A stretch of DNA of 20,854 nucleotides from JABMNX01 sp964625905. Lineage in GTDB: Bacteria; Patescibacteriota; Minisyncoccia; Phycocordibacterales; JABMNX01. Positions 7,191-14,071 of this stretch are shown piece after piece. The stretch is taken from the NCBI GenBank assembly GCA_964625905.1, contig CAZVBS010000011.1, positions 1-20,854 on the forward strand, in the 5' to 3' direction. The translations under genes and the position numbers were made by a program. The notes under the pieces were generated by a model. It was not told where the DNA came from, did no database searches, and saw nothing but the letters and a program-made list of their open reading frames with translations. The first letter of the stretch is position 1; every line of letters begins with the position of its first letter.

Positions 7191-9356
7191 ATGAAAAAGA
7201 TACTATTAACAACTATAATAATTTTCATATTCTTCTCTGGTATTTTCCCGCTGGTTCAACAAATACCTCGTGCAGTGGCGCAAGAAACTAATACAGAACT
7301 AACTTCCGGCCAAAGATTCGACCAAAAACGAATAAAAGACCAAGAAGAAAAGATTAAAACAGAAACTGACCCAACAAAAAAAGCCGAGATGGAAACGGAG
7401 TTAGTGCGACTAAAAAAGATAGAGAGTGATAAAAACAAAGACTTGGCAAACGCAGCAGCAACGAGAGTGCAGGCTGAAAAAGGAACTTGTGACTCTCTAA
7501 TACCAATCTATTGTGCGTTAGTGGCTTTTGGTGAATGGGCTATGTCGCTAATAGCTGTTATACCAATCGCTATTACAAGCTTCTTTGTATATGTGTCTGG
7601 CTCTATTTTGGACATTGTTGTCTCTGATTTGGTTGTAGATTTCCCAAAATATTTTAATGCAGCAGACTCTGGGATATTAGAAACATGGAGTACGCTACGT
7701 GATTTAGCAAATATCTTCTTTATATTCGGACTTCTCACAATAGCTATATCAACTATCTTAGGGACTGGCTATGGTTACCGAAAACATCTACCTACTATAA
7801 TAATAGTTGCTTTATTTATAAACTTTAGTTTGTTTTTCACAAAATTTATTATTGATATTTCAAACATATTTGCTTTGCAATTCTATAACGGCATAGCTGG
7901 GTTAGGTAATGGTGCGTCAATTTCATCTGTATTTATGAATCAACTTGGGGTAGTCTCACTTCATGATACAGGATCAGTATTAGAATCACTTCGAGATTTA
8001 GCTAGCAAAGACGGTGGTATAGGATTGATATTTACTTACTCAATCTTTACTTCCATATTTTTTATGATTACTGCTTTTGTATTTATGTTTACAGCAATAA
8101 TGTTGGTAATTCGAGCTGTTGGGTTTATCTTACTTGTAATACTTTCTCCTCTTGCATTTGTAGCAATGGCTTTACCAAAAACACAATACTTAGCTAAAGA
8201 TTGGTGGACGAATTTATTTAAATACGCACTATTTGCTCCAATATTATTTATGCTACTTTGGGTAACGATAACTATTATGCAAAGTATTACAGAGTCTGTT
8301 AGCTTACAAAACGGATTCCTTGATGTATTTTCTGGAGATAGTGGTAAAAGAGCAGGTGCAGCTGGACTTATGGTGAACTTTTTAATCCTAATAACACTAA
8401 TGCTCGCCTCAGTTATTATTTCAAACAAACTTTCACTTGCAGGTGGAAAACAAGCAGTAAAACTCGCAGGGAAAACAACTTTTGGAACTTTGGGTGCTCT
8501 TGGACGCAACTTACCAGGTAGAGGTTTTAGTAAACTTTCACAATACGAGAGATTTAAAAACACAGTAGAGACTGCCGGTAAAACAGGAGCAACTCGTTTA
8601 GATAAAATCAAAGGATTTGGTGCGCGAATGGCCATTCGAGGGACGCAATATGGGGCAAAAGCAAGTTATGATTTACGCGCTGCGCCTGGGATTAAAGATA
8701 CCGCAAAAACATTTGGTATAGGTGACTTAGGTAAACCACAAAAAGGTGGTTACGACGCAATACTTAAGAAACAAACAAAGGCTATCGATGCATTCAAGAA
8801 ATCTCTAAAAACAGATACAACTAATGAAGAAAACGAAAAAGCTACCTTAACAGAAGAGTTGAATCTAACTCAAGAACAAATAGACACTATTAAAAAAGAA
8901 AAAGAAACCGCAGATATTAAGCTAAAGACAGCAAAAGTACAACACGAGAATGCTAAAAGAGCATATGGTAAAGATTCGTTTAAAGCATTAAGTAAAGAAA
9001 GAGGCGCTAAGGATATTGGAAAAACTGTCAATCAATTAACGACCAAAGTTGATAAAATCAGTGAAATTGAGACAAAATTAAAAGATGTTAACGCTAAAAT
9101 AGCGAACGCAAAAGAAACAGACAAAGAAAGAACCCGAGCATACGCGCGCACATTAGCTACCGAAAAGACATTTAGCACATTATTCATGAAAGTTCCACGT
9201 AAAAACAAAGAAGCAGCAGTTATGGTGCGTGAAGTTAAAAGTAAAGAAGAACGACATGCGGAAATGGGAAGAGAACTTGCTGAAGAAAAGTTAAAAGAAA
9301 AGGAGTCAAAAGAGCCTAAAGAAGACAAAGAAGAATCAAAACCTAAAGACAAGTAA
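7191..9356 (+). CDS. VirB6/TrbL-like polytopic membrane protein of a type IV secretion-like system
   Basis: 721 aa. A signal-like segment (5-24, ending AVAQ) precedes a charged helical stretch (40-97). About seven membrane helices follow: 112-138, 173-192, 201-224, 277-303, 305-327, 343-365 and 391-412. The stretch VGFILLVILSPLAFVAMALP (310-329) followed by W and NLFKYALFAPI is the characteristic core of TrbL/VirB6-like proteins. Residues from about 430 are soluble: first basic and Gly-rich, then a Lys/Glu-rich coiled coil (about 515-660) and a KEKESKEPKEDKEE-type tail, presumably cytoplasmic. VirB6 proteins form the inner-membrane channel part of type IV secretion. The charged tail is much longer than in classical VirB6 (about 300 aa in total), which is common for CPR homologues. 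It is followed after 4 nt by the next gene. Confidence 0.85.
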   Translation: MKKILLTTIIIFIFFSGIFPLVQQIPRAVAQETNTELTSGQRFDQKRIKDQEEKIKTETDPTKKAEMETELVRLKKIESDKNKDLANAAATRVQAEKGTCDSLIPIYCALVAFGEWAMSLIAVIPIAITSFFVYVSGSILDIVVSDLVVDFPKYFNAADSGILETWSTLRDLANIFFIFGLLTIAISTILGTGYGYRKHLPTIIIVALFINFSLFFTKFIIDISNIFALQFYNGIAGLGNGASISSVFMNQLGVVSLHDTGSVLESLRDLASKDGGIGLIFTYSIFTSIFFMITAFVFMFTAIMLVIRAVGFILLVILSPLAFVAMALPKTQYLAKDWWTNLFKYALFAPILFMLLWVTITIMQSITESVSLQNGFLDVFSGDSGKRAGAAGLMVNFLILITLMLASVIISNKLSLAGGKQAVKLAGKTTFGTLGALGRNLPGRGFSKLSQYERFKNTVETAGKTGATRLDKIKGFGARMAIRGTQYGAKASYDLRAAPGIKDTAKTFGIGDLGKPQKGGYDAILKKQTKAIDAFKKSLKTDTTNEENEKATLTEELNLTQEQIDTIKKEKETADIKLKTAKVQHENAKRAYGKDSFKALSKERGAKDIGKTVNQLTTKVDKISEIETKLKDVNAKIANAKETDKERTRAYARTLATEKTFSTLFMKVPRKNKEAAVMVREVKSKEERHAEMGRELAEEKLKEKESKEPKEDKEESKPKDK

Positions 9357-9360
9357 CACT

Positions 9361-9834
9361 ATGGAACAAACTCTTAAACAAATCCTCGACACACAAATAG
9401 GTAAACTACCCAAGTCTATACTAGAGTTACTTGCGTCTGGCTCTCTTACCAATAATGTAGAGACAGTGGTATTTCAATATGATATTAGTCAAGAATCAAA
9501 AGATACTATCGAAGACGAAACTGTACTTGTTGTTATAGGGCTTGAGTCGCTAGAAGATTATGAACATAATTTAATAGAGAATGCAGGATTAACAGCAGAA
9601 CAAGCAGAGAAAATAGCACTAGCTATTGTTTCAGTAGTAATACGTCCTATACAGGGAGACTGGTATAAATTTCTTGAACAACAATTAAGCGAGGAACCTA
9701 CACAAGAATCGAACATAACTACTGATAATGCAATAGAAAAAACACCGAAAGAAGATTTGGACTCTATAAAAGAAGCAGTAAGAGCTAACAATACTGAAGT
9801 AAGTATTAAAAACCTTATTTCTGGTATCAAATAA
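9361..9834 (+). CDS. Hypothetical small protein, first of a tandem paralogous pair
   Basis: 157 aa, soluble and acidic, with no signal or membrane segment. The first 105 residues align by eye with residues 1-100 of the next gene: KLP near residue 17, then a Y-D/H-I segment, E-x-ET-x-V near 53, GLE/GIE followed by E-x-Y-x-x-NL near 62-73, then E-x-A-x-K/I-I. A Ser/Thr/Glu-rich linker and a short helix follow. The family is unknown to me beyond its recurrence in CPR genomes near type IV secretion genes. It may be a cytoplasmic accessory or chaperone-like factor, but no function can be assigned. It has no Shine-Dalgarno sequence and begins 4 nt after the VirB6-like gene. Confidence 0.7.
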   Translation: MEQTLKQILDTQIGKLPKSILELLASGSLTNNVETVVFQYDISQESKDTIEDETVLVVIGLESLEDYEHNLIENAGLTAEQAEKIALAIVSVVIRPIQGDWYKFLEQQLSEEPTQESNITTDNAIEKTPKEDLDSIKEAVRANNTEVSIKNLISGIK

Positions 9835-9847
9835 GTTTAAAGTTACT

Positions 9848-10606
9848 ATGGCAAATACAGATATAAATCAAATAATAAAAGATAGGTTTAATAAACTTCC
9901 ACCAAAACTTCAAGAGGCTATAACCTCTACTGAAGTAGCTTTAAAATTACGAGAAATATCTCAAAAGTATCGTTTACATATTGACCAAGGTCAAATTCTT
10001 GAGAATGAAACATATATGGTACTTCTTGGTATTGAACAATCTGAAAACTACAAAGAAAACTTAAAAAAAGAACTTAGAATATCAGAAGAAAATGCAATTA
10101 AAATATCAAATGATGTTGCAAAAGAAATATTTCTATCTGTGAGAAATATACTTAAAGAAACAACGACCATTCCACCAAAAAAAGATACTAAAAATATAAA
10201 TATCACTCCAATAGGTGTTAAACCAGACGACAAAATAATACCAACAAAAAAAACGCCCATCTCTTATTTGAACGAAGATAGTACAATAACCCATAAACCC
10301 AAAACTGGCGATTCCTCTCAAGGAATCGTGTCCGGAGACCGATCATCCTCTCAAGGAATCGTGTCTGATGACTCGCAAGGCATCAAGCCTATAGACCAGG
10401 GCATAGACAAAGACCAGCCATCGACAGATATAAAAACACCAGAAACCGAAATAACTCCAACCTCAACCACAATTACCAGTGTCTACGGCACAGAGACCGA
10501 AAATACAAGCAAACTCGATTCTGTTGTAAGAAATAAACCTAAAGTAATAAATGTAGTAGCAACTAAAGGCTATACTGTTGATCCTTATAGAGAACCAATT
10601 AAATAA
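9848..10606 (+). CDS. Hypothetical protein, second of the paralogous pair, with palindromic-repeat-encoded linker
   Basis: 252 aa. Residues 1-100 repeat the domain of the preceding gene (KLPPKLQEAI at 16-25, the ET-x-(M/V)-x-L-GIE core at 54-63, E-x-Y-x-x-NLKKEL at 67-76). Residues about 105-252 are low-complexity and Pro/Thr/Lys/Asp-rich, so probably disordered. Within this tail residues 155-184 are encoded by the palindromic module (10310-10400), giving SSQGIVSGD twice and then DSQGIKPIDQ. The module is absent from the 157-aa paralogue, so it was probably gained after the duplication. It starts 13 bp after its paralogue with no Shine-Dalgarno sequence. A promoter for the next gene lies beyond its stop, so it may end a transcription unit. 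Confidence 0.72.
   Translation: MANTDINQIIKDRFNKLPPKLQEAITSTEVALKLREISQKYRLHIDQGQILENETYMVLLGIEQSENYKENLKKELRISEENAIKISNDVAKEIFLSVRNILKETTTIPPKKDTKNINITPIGVKPDDKIIPTKKTPISYLNEDSTITHKPKTGDSSQGIVSGDRSSSQGIVSDDSQGIKPIDQGIDKDQPSTDIKTPETEITPTSTTITSVYGTETENTSKLDSVVRNKPKVINVVATKGYTVDPYREPIK
10310..10400 (+). repeat. Palindromic module, copy C, in-frame in the 252-aa protein gene
   Basis: Unit 1 is the perfect hairpin GATTCCT-CTCA-AGGAATC (10310-10327) plus GT and GTC-CGGA-GAC (10330-10339). Unit 2 (10343-10360) keeps CTCAAGGAATC but its left arm has drifted. It is followed by GTGTCT and unit 3 GATGACT-CGCA-AGGCATC (10367-10384, one mismatch), then AAGCCTATAGACCAGG. Unit offsets are 33 and 24 nt, both multiples of three, so the frame is kept. 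The order and the AGCCTATAGACC-type end match copy D in yidC. G+C is visibly higher than in the flanks. Confidence 0.88.
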
Positions 10607-10676
10607 CTTACATATTGTAAATTTTATATTTTAAAAAAGTTATCAAATTAAAAGGGAAAAGGTGTATTAAATACAG

Positions 10677-10682
10677 TATAAT
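10677..10682 (+). promoter_or_regulatory. -10 promoter of the prgI-like gene, leaderless geometry
   Basis: A perfect TATAAT ends exactly 6 nt before the ATG at 10689 in the 82-bp gap after the 252-aa protein gene. +1 would coincide with the A of the start codon. No -35 consensus or TGn extension is visible. Confidence 0.6.
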
Positions 10683-10688
10683 ATATTT

Positions 10689-11093
10689 ATGCGATATCAA
10701 GTACCGCAATTTATTGAAGTCGAAGATAGAATCTTTGGTCCATTAACACTTAAGCAATTTATTTATCTTACAGGTGGTGCTGGGCTAGCTTTCACATTGT
10801 GGAGACTTTTACCTTTATTTATTGCGCTTATTTTTATACTTCCTGTGATGGCGTTATCTGTAGGACTCGCATTTTACAAAGTAAATAACCGACCTCTCTT
10901 AACCACATTAGAGTATGGTATTAGCTATTTCTTTGGCAAAAAACTATATTTATGGGAAACCAATAAAAAAGCACCGAAGAAAGCCCCGTCAATAGGCTCA
11001 AGTAGAGAGCCTGTTATTTCTGTACCAAAGTTATCTGAAAATAAATTAAAAGATCTGGCGTGGAGTCTTGATATAAAAGAAAATATAAAATAG
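10689..11093 (+). CDS. PrgI-family membrane protein (type IV secretion-associated)
   Basis: 134 aa. It starts MRYQVPQFIEVEDRIFGPLT, the typical PrgI-family opening (Y-x-VPQFI-x-x-E-D-x-I-x-GPLT-x-x-Q). Two closely spaced membrane helices follow (about 26-42 and 43-60), then a basic cytoplasmic tail with the FYKVNNRPL segment. PrgI-type proteins, named from conjugative plasmids of Gram-positives, are small inner-membrane components usually encoded just upstream of the VirB4 ATPase; they correspond in position to VirB3. Here the order PrgI, TraC-like, VirB4 with 2-bp gaps fits this exactly. The start is supported by TATAAT 6 nt upstream. Confidence 0.87.
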   Translation: MRYQVPQFIEVEDRIFGPLTLKQFIYLTGGAGLAFTLWRLLPLFIALIFILPVMALSVGLAFYKVNNRPLLTTLEYGISYFFGKKLYLWETNKKAPKKAPSIGSSREPVISVPKLSENKLKDLAWSLDIKENIK

Positions 11094-11095
11094 AT

Positions 11096-11758
11096 ATGGC
11101 TAAAGAAAAATCACAAGCATCCCAAGATTTTGTACCTATAGAAAAAATACGTGATGGTATTGTTATATTAAAAGACGGCTCACTACGTGGCATTCTAATG
11201 GCTTCATCACTCAACTTCGCATTAAAATCTGCAGACGAACAAAATGCTATTATTTCTCAATTTCAAAACTTTCTTAACTCACTAGAATTCTCTGTACAAA
11301 TATCTATTCAGTCACGAGAATTAGACATAAGGCCTTATGTTGCATTACTAGAAGAACAGTTAGAGAATACAACAAACGATTTAATGCATATCCAGATACA
11401 AGAATACATTGAGTTTATTAAAAATTTTGTTGATGCGTCAAATATAATGACTAAAAACTTTTTTATAGTCGTTCCTTATACAAAACCAACTATTCAATCT
11501 AAAGATGGTTTATTTTCTAAGTTTTTTGATAAAGAAAAAAATACCAATCAAGACCAAATAAACTTCGAAGAAGCTCTTTCTCAACTTGAACAACGTATGG
11601 CTGTTGTTGAACAAGGATTAATACGTTCAGGAGTACGTGTGATAAAGCTTGATACAGAAGAAGTGATCGAGCTATATTATAAAATCTTCAATCCTGGTGA
11701 ACAAGAAAAACCTATTAAGTTAGGGCAAGAACAAGTAACACAGCAAGTAAATCAATAA
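11096..11758 (+). CDS. TraC-like protein corresponding to a VirB4 N-terminal domain
   Basis: 220 aa, soluble. The segment FVPIEKIRDGIVILKDGSLR (12-31) followed by ILMASSLNFALKSADEQN matches the N-terminal domain found in TraC/VirB4 proteins, where it precedes the ATPase. No Walker A motif is present, so this protein is not an ATPase by itself. A helical middle (about 85-130), FFIVVPY (about 122-128) and RSGVRVIKLDTEEVIELYY (about 180-200) are also typical of that domain. It probably forms a membrane-proximal complex with the VirB4 ATPase encoded 2 bp downstream. The adjacent ATPase also has its own N-terminal domain, so this is an extra copy, not a simple gene split. Tight spacing implies coupled translation. 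Confidence 0.8.
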   Translation: MAKEKSQASQDFVPIEKIRDGIVILKDGSLRGILMASSLNFALKSADEQNAIISQFQNFLNSLEFSVQISIQSRELDIRPYVALLEEQLENTTNDLMHIQIQEYIEFIKNFVDASNIMTKNFFIVVPYTKPTIQSKDGLFSKFFDKEKNTNQDQINFEEALSQLEQRMAVVEQGLIRSGVRVIKLDTEEVIELYYKIFNPGEQEKPIKLGQEQVTQQVNQ

Positions 11759-11760
11759 AT

Positions 11761-13590
11761 ATGGCATTCTTAGATTTTTTCAGAAAAAATAAAAAAATTG
11801 AGAATAACGAAATTATTCCAATTCTACCAGAAGAGATATATCGAGCTGGTGCTCTTGAGTTAAAGGATATTATTGCTCCGTCAGCACTTAAAGTTACTCC
11901 AAAAGAACTTCACCTTGGAGACAAGATTGCGCGTACTTTTTTTGTGATTTCGTATCCAAGATTCCTTAATAGTAGTTGGTTTTCTCCTATTATTAATTTA
12001 GATAAAATTTTTGATATCTCTATTTCAATTCATCCAACCGACACCGCAGCAGTTTTAAGAAAATTCCAAAAAAAAGTAGCCGAGATACAAAGTCAAATAA
12101 CAAATAGGGAAGGGAAGGGTCTAGTACGTGATCCAAAGCTCGATACAGCATATCAAGATTTAGAACAATTACGTGACCAATTACAACAAGCTCAAGAAAA
12201 AATATTTGATGTTGGTATTTATATAACTATATATGGAAATACAATAGACGAACTTGATAAAACAGAGTCAGAGATTAAATCTATGCTTGAGTCTAAGCTT
12301 ATTTATCTTAAACCAGCACTGTTCCAACAAATACAAGGATTTCTTAGTGTGCTCCCAATAGCCACTGATGAACTAAAGGTTCATTCAAAATTAAATTCTT
12401 CTCCGCTTTCAAGCATATTTCCGTTTGTTTCATTTGACTTAACTTCCGATAAAGGAATCTTATACGGGATTAACCGACATAACTCAAGCTTAATACTGTT
12501 TGACCGTTTTTCTTTAGAAAACTATAACTCTGTAACCTTTGCTAAATCTGGTTCAGGTAAATCATACGCAACTAAGCTTGAAATACTTAGAACACTTATG
12601 TTTGATACTGAAGTTATTGTGATTGACCCAGAGAGAGAATATGAATATATGGCAGAAGCAACAGGTGGACGACACTTTAATATATCACTTAGTTCAGAAC
12701 ACCATATTAACCCGTTTGATATACCTATACCTAGAGAGGACGAAAACCCAGCAGATATATTACGCTCAAACATAATTACGCTCGTTGGTTTGTTCCGTAT
12801 TATGCTAGGTGGACTTAGTCCTGAAGAAGATGCGATTGTAGATAGAGCAATTACAGAGACATACGCTCTTAAAGATATAACACCTCAATCTGATTTCTCA
12901 CAAATAGAACCACCACTTCTTTCTGACTTTGAAATGGTTCTAGCGGGTATGGAAGGTAGTGATTCTCTAGTACAACGTCTATCTAAATACACTCACGGAA
13001 CATGGTCTGGATTCATTAACCGACCAACAAATGTTGATATTAATAAAAAATTCGTAGTATTCTCGGTACGGGACATGGAGGACGACTTAAAACCTGTTGC
13101 GATGTATATTGTCACACACTTCATATGGAATATGGTTCGTAAAAATCTAAAAAAACGATTACTTGTTATCGATGAAGCATGGTGGATGATGAAGTCTGAA
13201 GATACAGCTTCATTCTTGTTTAGTATCGCGAAACGTGGAAGAAAATATTTCCTAGGTCTAGCTACAATTACACAAGATGTTAGTGACTTCCTAAGCTCTC
13301 CATATGGAATGCCTATGATCAGCAACTCTTCTATACAGATGCTTATGAAGCAATCTCCAACATCTGTAGACCTTATTCAAAAAACATTTAAATTAAGTGA
13401 CGAGGAAAAATATTTACTACTCGAATCTGATGTAGGAGAGGGTATATTTTTCGCTGGATTAAAACATGTAGCTATCAAAGTTATTGCTTCTTACACTGAA
13501 GATCAAATAATTACATCTGACCCGTCGCAGATTCTCGCTATACAAAAAAATAAAAAGGCTCTGCAACAAAATCAAAGCAAAACAAACTAA
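11761..13590 (+). CDS. virB4: VirB4-family ATPase of the type IV secretion-like system
   Basis: 609 aa. An N-terminal VirB4 domain (about 25-235) contains a Gln/Leu-rich coiled coil (about 115-145). The C-terminal RecA-like ATPase (from about 240) has Walker A GSGKS at 264-268, VIVIDPEREYEYM downstream, and Walker B LLVIDEAWWMM with D471/E472. The IAKRGRKYFLGLATITQD motif (about 490-507) is diagnostic of VirB4/TraC/TrbE. These ATPases sit at the cytoplasmic face of the secretion channel and power pilus assembly or substrate transfer. No VirD4 coupling protein, VirB11 or relaxase is in the window, so DNA transfer is not shown; a pilus or secretion role is at least as likely. Confidence 0.95.
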   Translation: MAFLDFFRKNKKIENNEIIPILPEEIYRAGALELKDIIAPSALKVTPKELHLGDKIARTFFVISYPRFLNSSWFSPIINLDKIFDISISIHPTDTAAVLRKFQKKVAEIQSQITNREGKGLVRDPKLDTAYQDLEQLRDQLQQAQEKIFDVGIYITIYGNTIDELDKTESEIKSMLESKLIYLKPALFQQIQGFLSVLPIATDELKVHSKLNSSPLSSIFPFVSFDLTSDKGILYGINRHNSSLILFDRFSLENYNSVTFAKSGSGKSYATKLEILRTLMFDTEVIVIDPEREYEYMAEATGGRHFNISLSSEHHINPFDIPIPREDENPADILRSNIITLVGLFRIMLGGLSPEEDAIVDRAITETYALKDITPQSDFSQIEPPLLSDFEMVLAGMEGSDSLVQRLSKYTHGTWSGFINRPTNVDINKKFVVFSVRDMEDDLKPVAMYIVTHFIWNMVRKNLKKRLLVIDEAWWMMKSEDTASFLFSIAKRGRKYFLGLATITQDVSDFLSSPYGMPMISNSSIQMLMKQSPTSVDLIQKTFKLSDEEKYLLLESDVGEGIFFAGLKHVAIKVIASYTEDQIITSDPSQILAIQKNKKALQQNQSKTN

Positions 13591-13601
13591 GCAACTAAGT
13601 T

Positions 13602-13991
13602 ATGGTAAGAAGCTTACAAAAAAAGAATGTAAGGCCTCCGCAAGAGAGAATAAGTCCTAGTACTGGAAAACTGATGATTGCCACTGCTTTTGGTCTAGAT
13701 TTTCTACAAGGAATTATAGCTGCAATTCCTATAGCTGGAGTTATAATTGCTGATTTGGTTATCAATCCAATTATTATAGCTGTCTTTTGGGTATGGTTAA
13801 TACTCCATAAGGTACATTTTAACAACAACATGAGACTTCTAGCTTTAATGTGGGGTGGTTTTTTCCTAGAACTTATTCCTTTACTTAACATCCTTCCTAT
13901 ATGGACTCTAACCATATTTATGACAATTCTAATGGTACGAAATAAAGACAAGAAGAAAATAAAGGAGTTCTACAAAAATATTAAAACTTAA
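13602..13991 (+). CDS. Small hypothetical membrane protein in the secretion cluster
   Basis: 129 aa. A basic N-terminus (1-24) precedes three hydrophobic segments: about 26-50 (IATAFGLDFLQGIIAAIPIAGVII), 51-70 (LVINPIIIAVFWVWLILHKV) and 78-110. A Lys-rich cytoplasmic end follows (RNKDKKKIKEFYKN). I do not recognise a named family. It follows virB4 by 11 bp with no Shine-Dalgarno sequence and is probably co-transcribed from the promoter at 10677. A role as a small accessory subunit of the membrane complex is inference from position only. It is the last gene before an 80-bp gap with a hairpin and a new promoter. Confidence 0.7.
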   Translation: MVRSLQKKNVRPPQERISPSTGKLMIATAFGLDFLQGIIAAIPIAGVIIADLVINPIIIAVFWVWLILHKVHFNNNMRLLALMWGGFFLELIPLLNILPIWTLTIFMTILMVRNKDKKKIKEFYKNIKT

Positions 13992-14004
13992 TTGCTAATA
14001 TTTA

Positions 14005-14025
14005 GTGTAATACCATGTATCACAC
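14005..14025. repeat. Hairpin GTGTAATAC-CAT-GTATCACAC between transcription units
   Basis: 9-bp arms with one A.C mismatch and a 3-nt loop lie 13 bp after the stop at 13991. There is no T-run, so it is not a classical terminator. It may be a 3'-end structure of the virB4 unit or an operator for the promoter at 14059. Confidence 0.45.
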
Positions 14026-14058
14026 ATATAAGCAGTAGGAAGAAAACTGGTGTGAGGG

Positions 14059-14064
14059 TACAAT
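14059..14064 (+). promoter_or_regulatory. -10 promoter for the secreted Ig-like protein gene, near-leaderless
   Basis: TACAAT ends 7 nt before the ATG at 14072. This ATG is preferred over the upstream in-frame ATG at 14063, which overlaps the -10 box itself and would not be transcribed from it. Confidence 0.45.
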
Positions 14065-14071
14065 GTATATA

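Noticed and set aside
8036..8635. 199-aa open frame on the minus strand inside the VirB6-like gene
   Set aside because: It is antisense to strongly supported membrane helices, has no promoter or recognisable family, and its composition is what reverse reading of hydrophobic codons produces.
10310..10400. CRISPR-like repeated units
   Set aside because: Units are adjacent with short, repeated linkers, are themselves palindromic and translate in frame. There are no unique spacers of constant length and no cas genes.
13595..13951. 118-aa minus-strand frame opposite the small membrane protein gene
   Set aside because: It overlaps the better-supported plus-strand gene completely. The plus frame has operon spacing and a membrane topology with a basic cytoplasmic end.
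14063..14071. Start of the secreted Ig-like protein at the first ATG (14063)
   Set aside because: That ATG overlaps the likely -10 box TACAAT (14059-14064); the next in-frame ATG at 14072 fits a near-leaderless mRNA and leaves a normal signal peptide.
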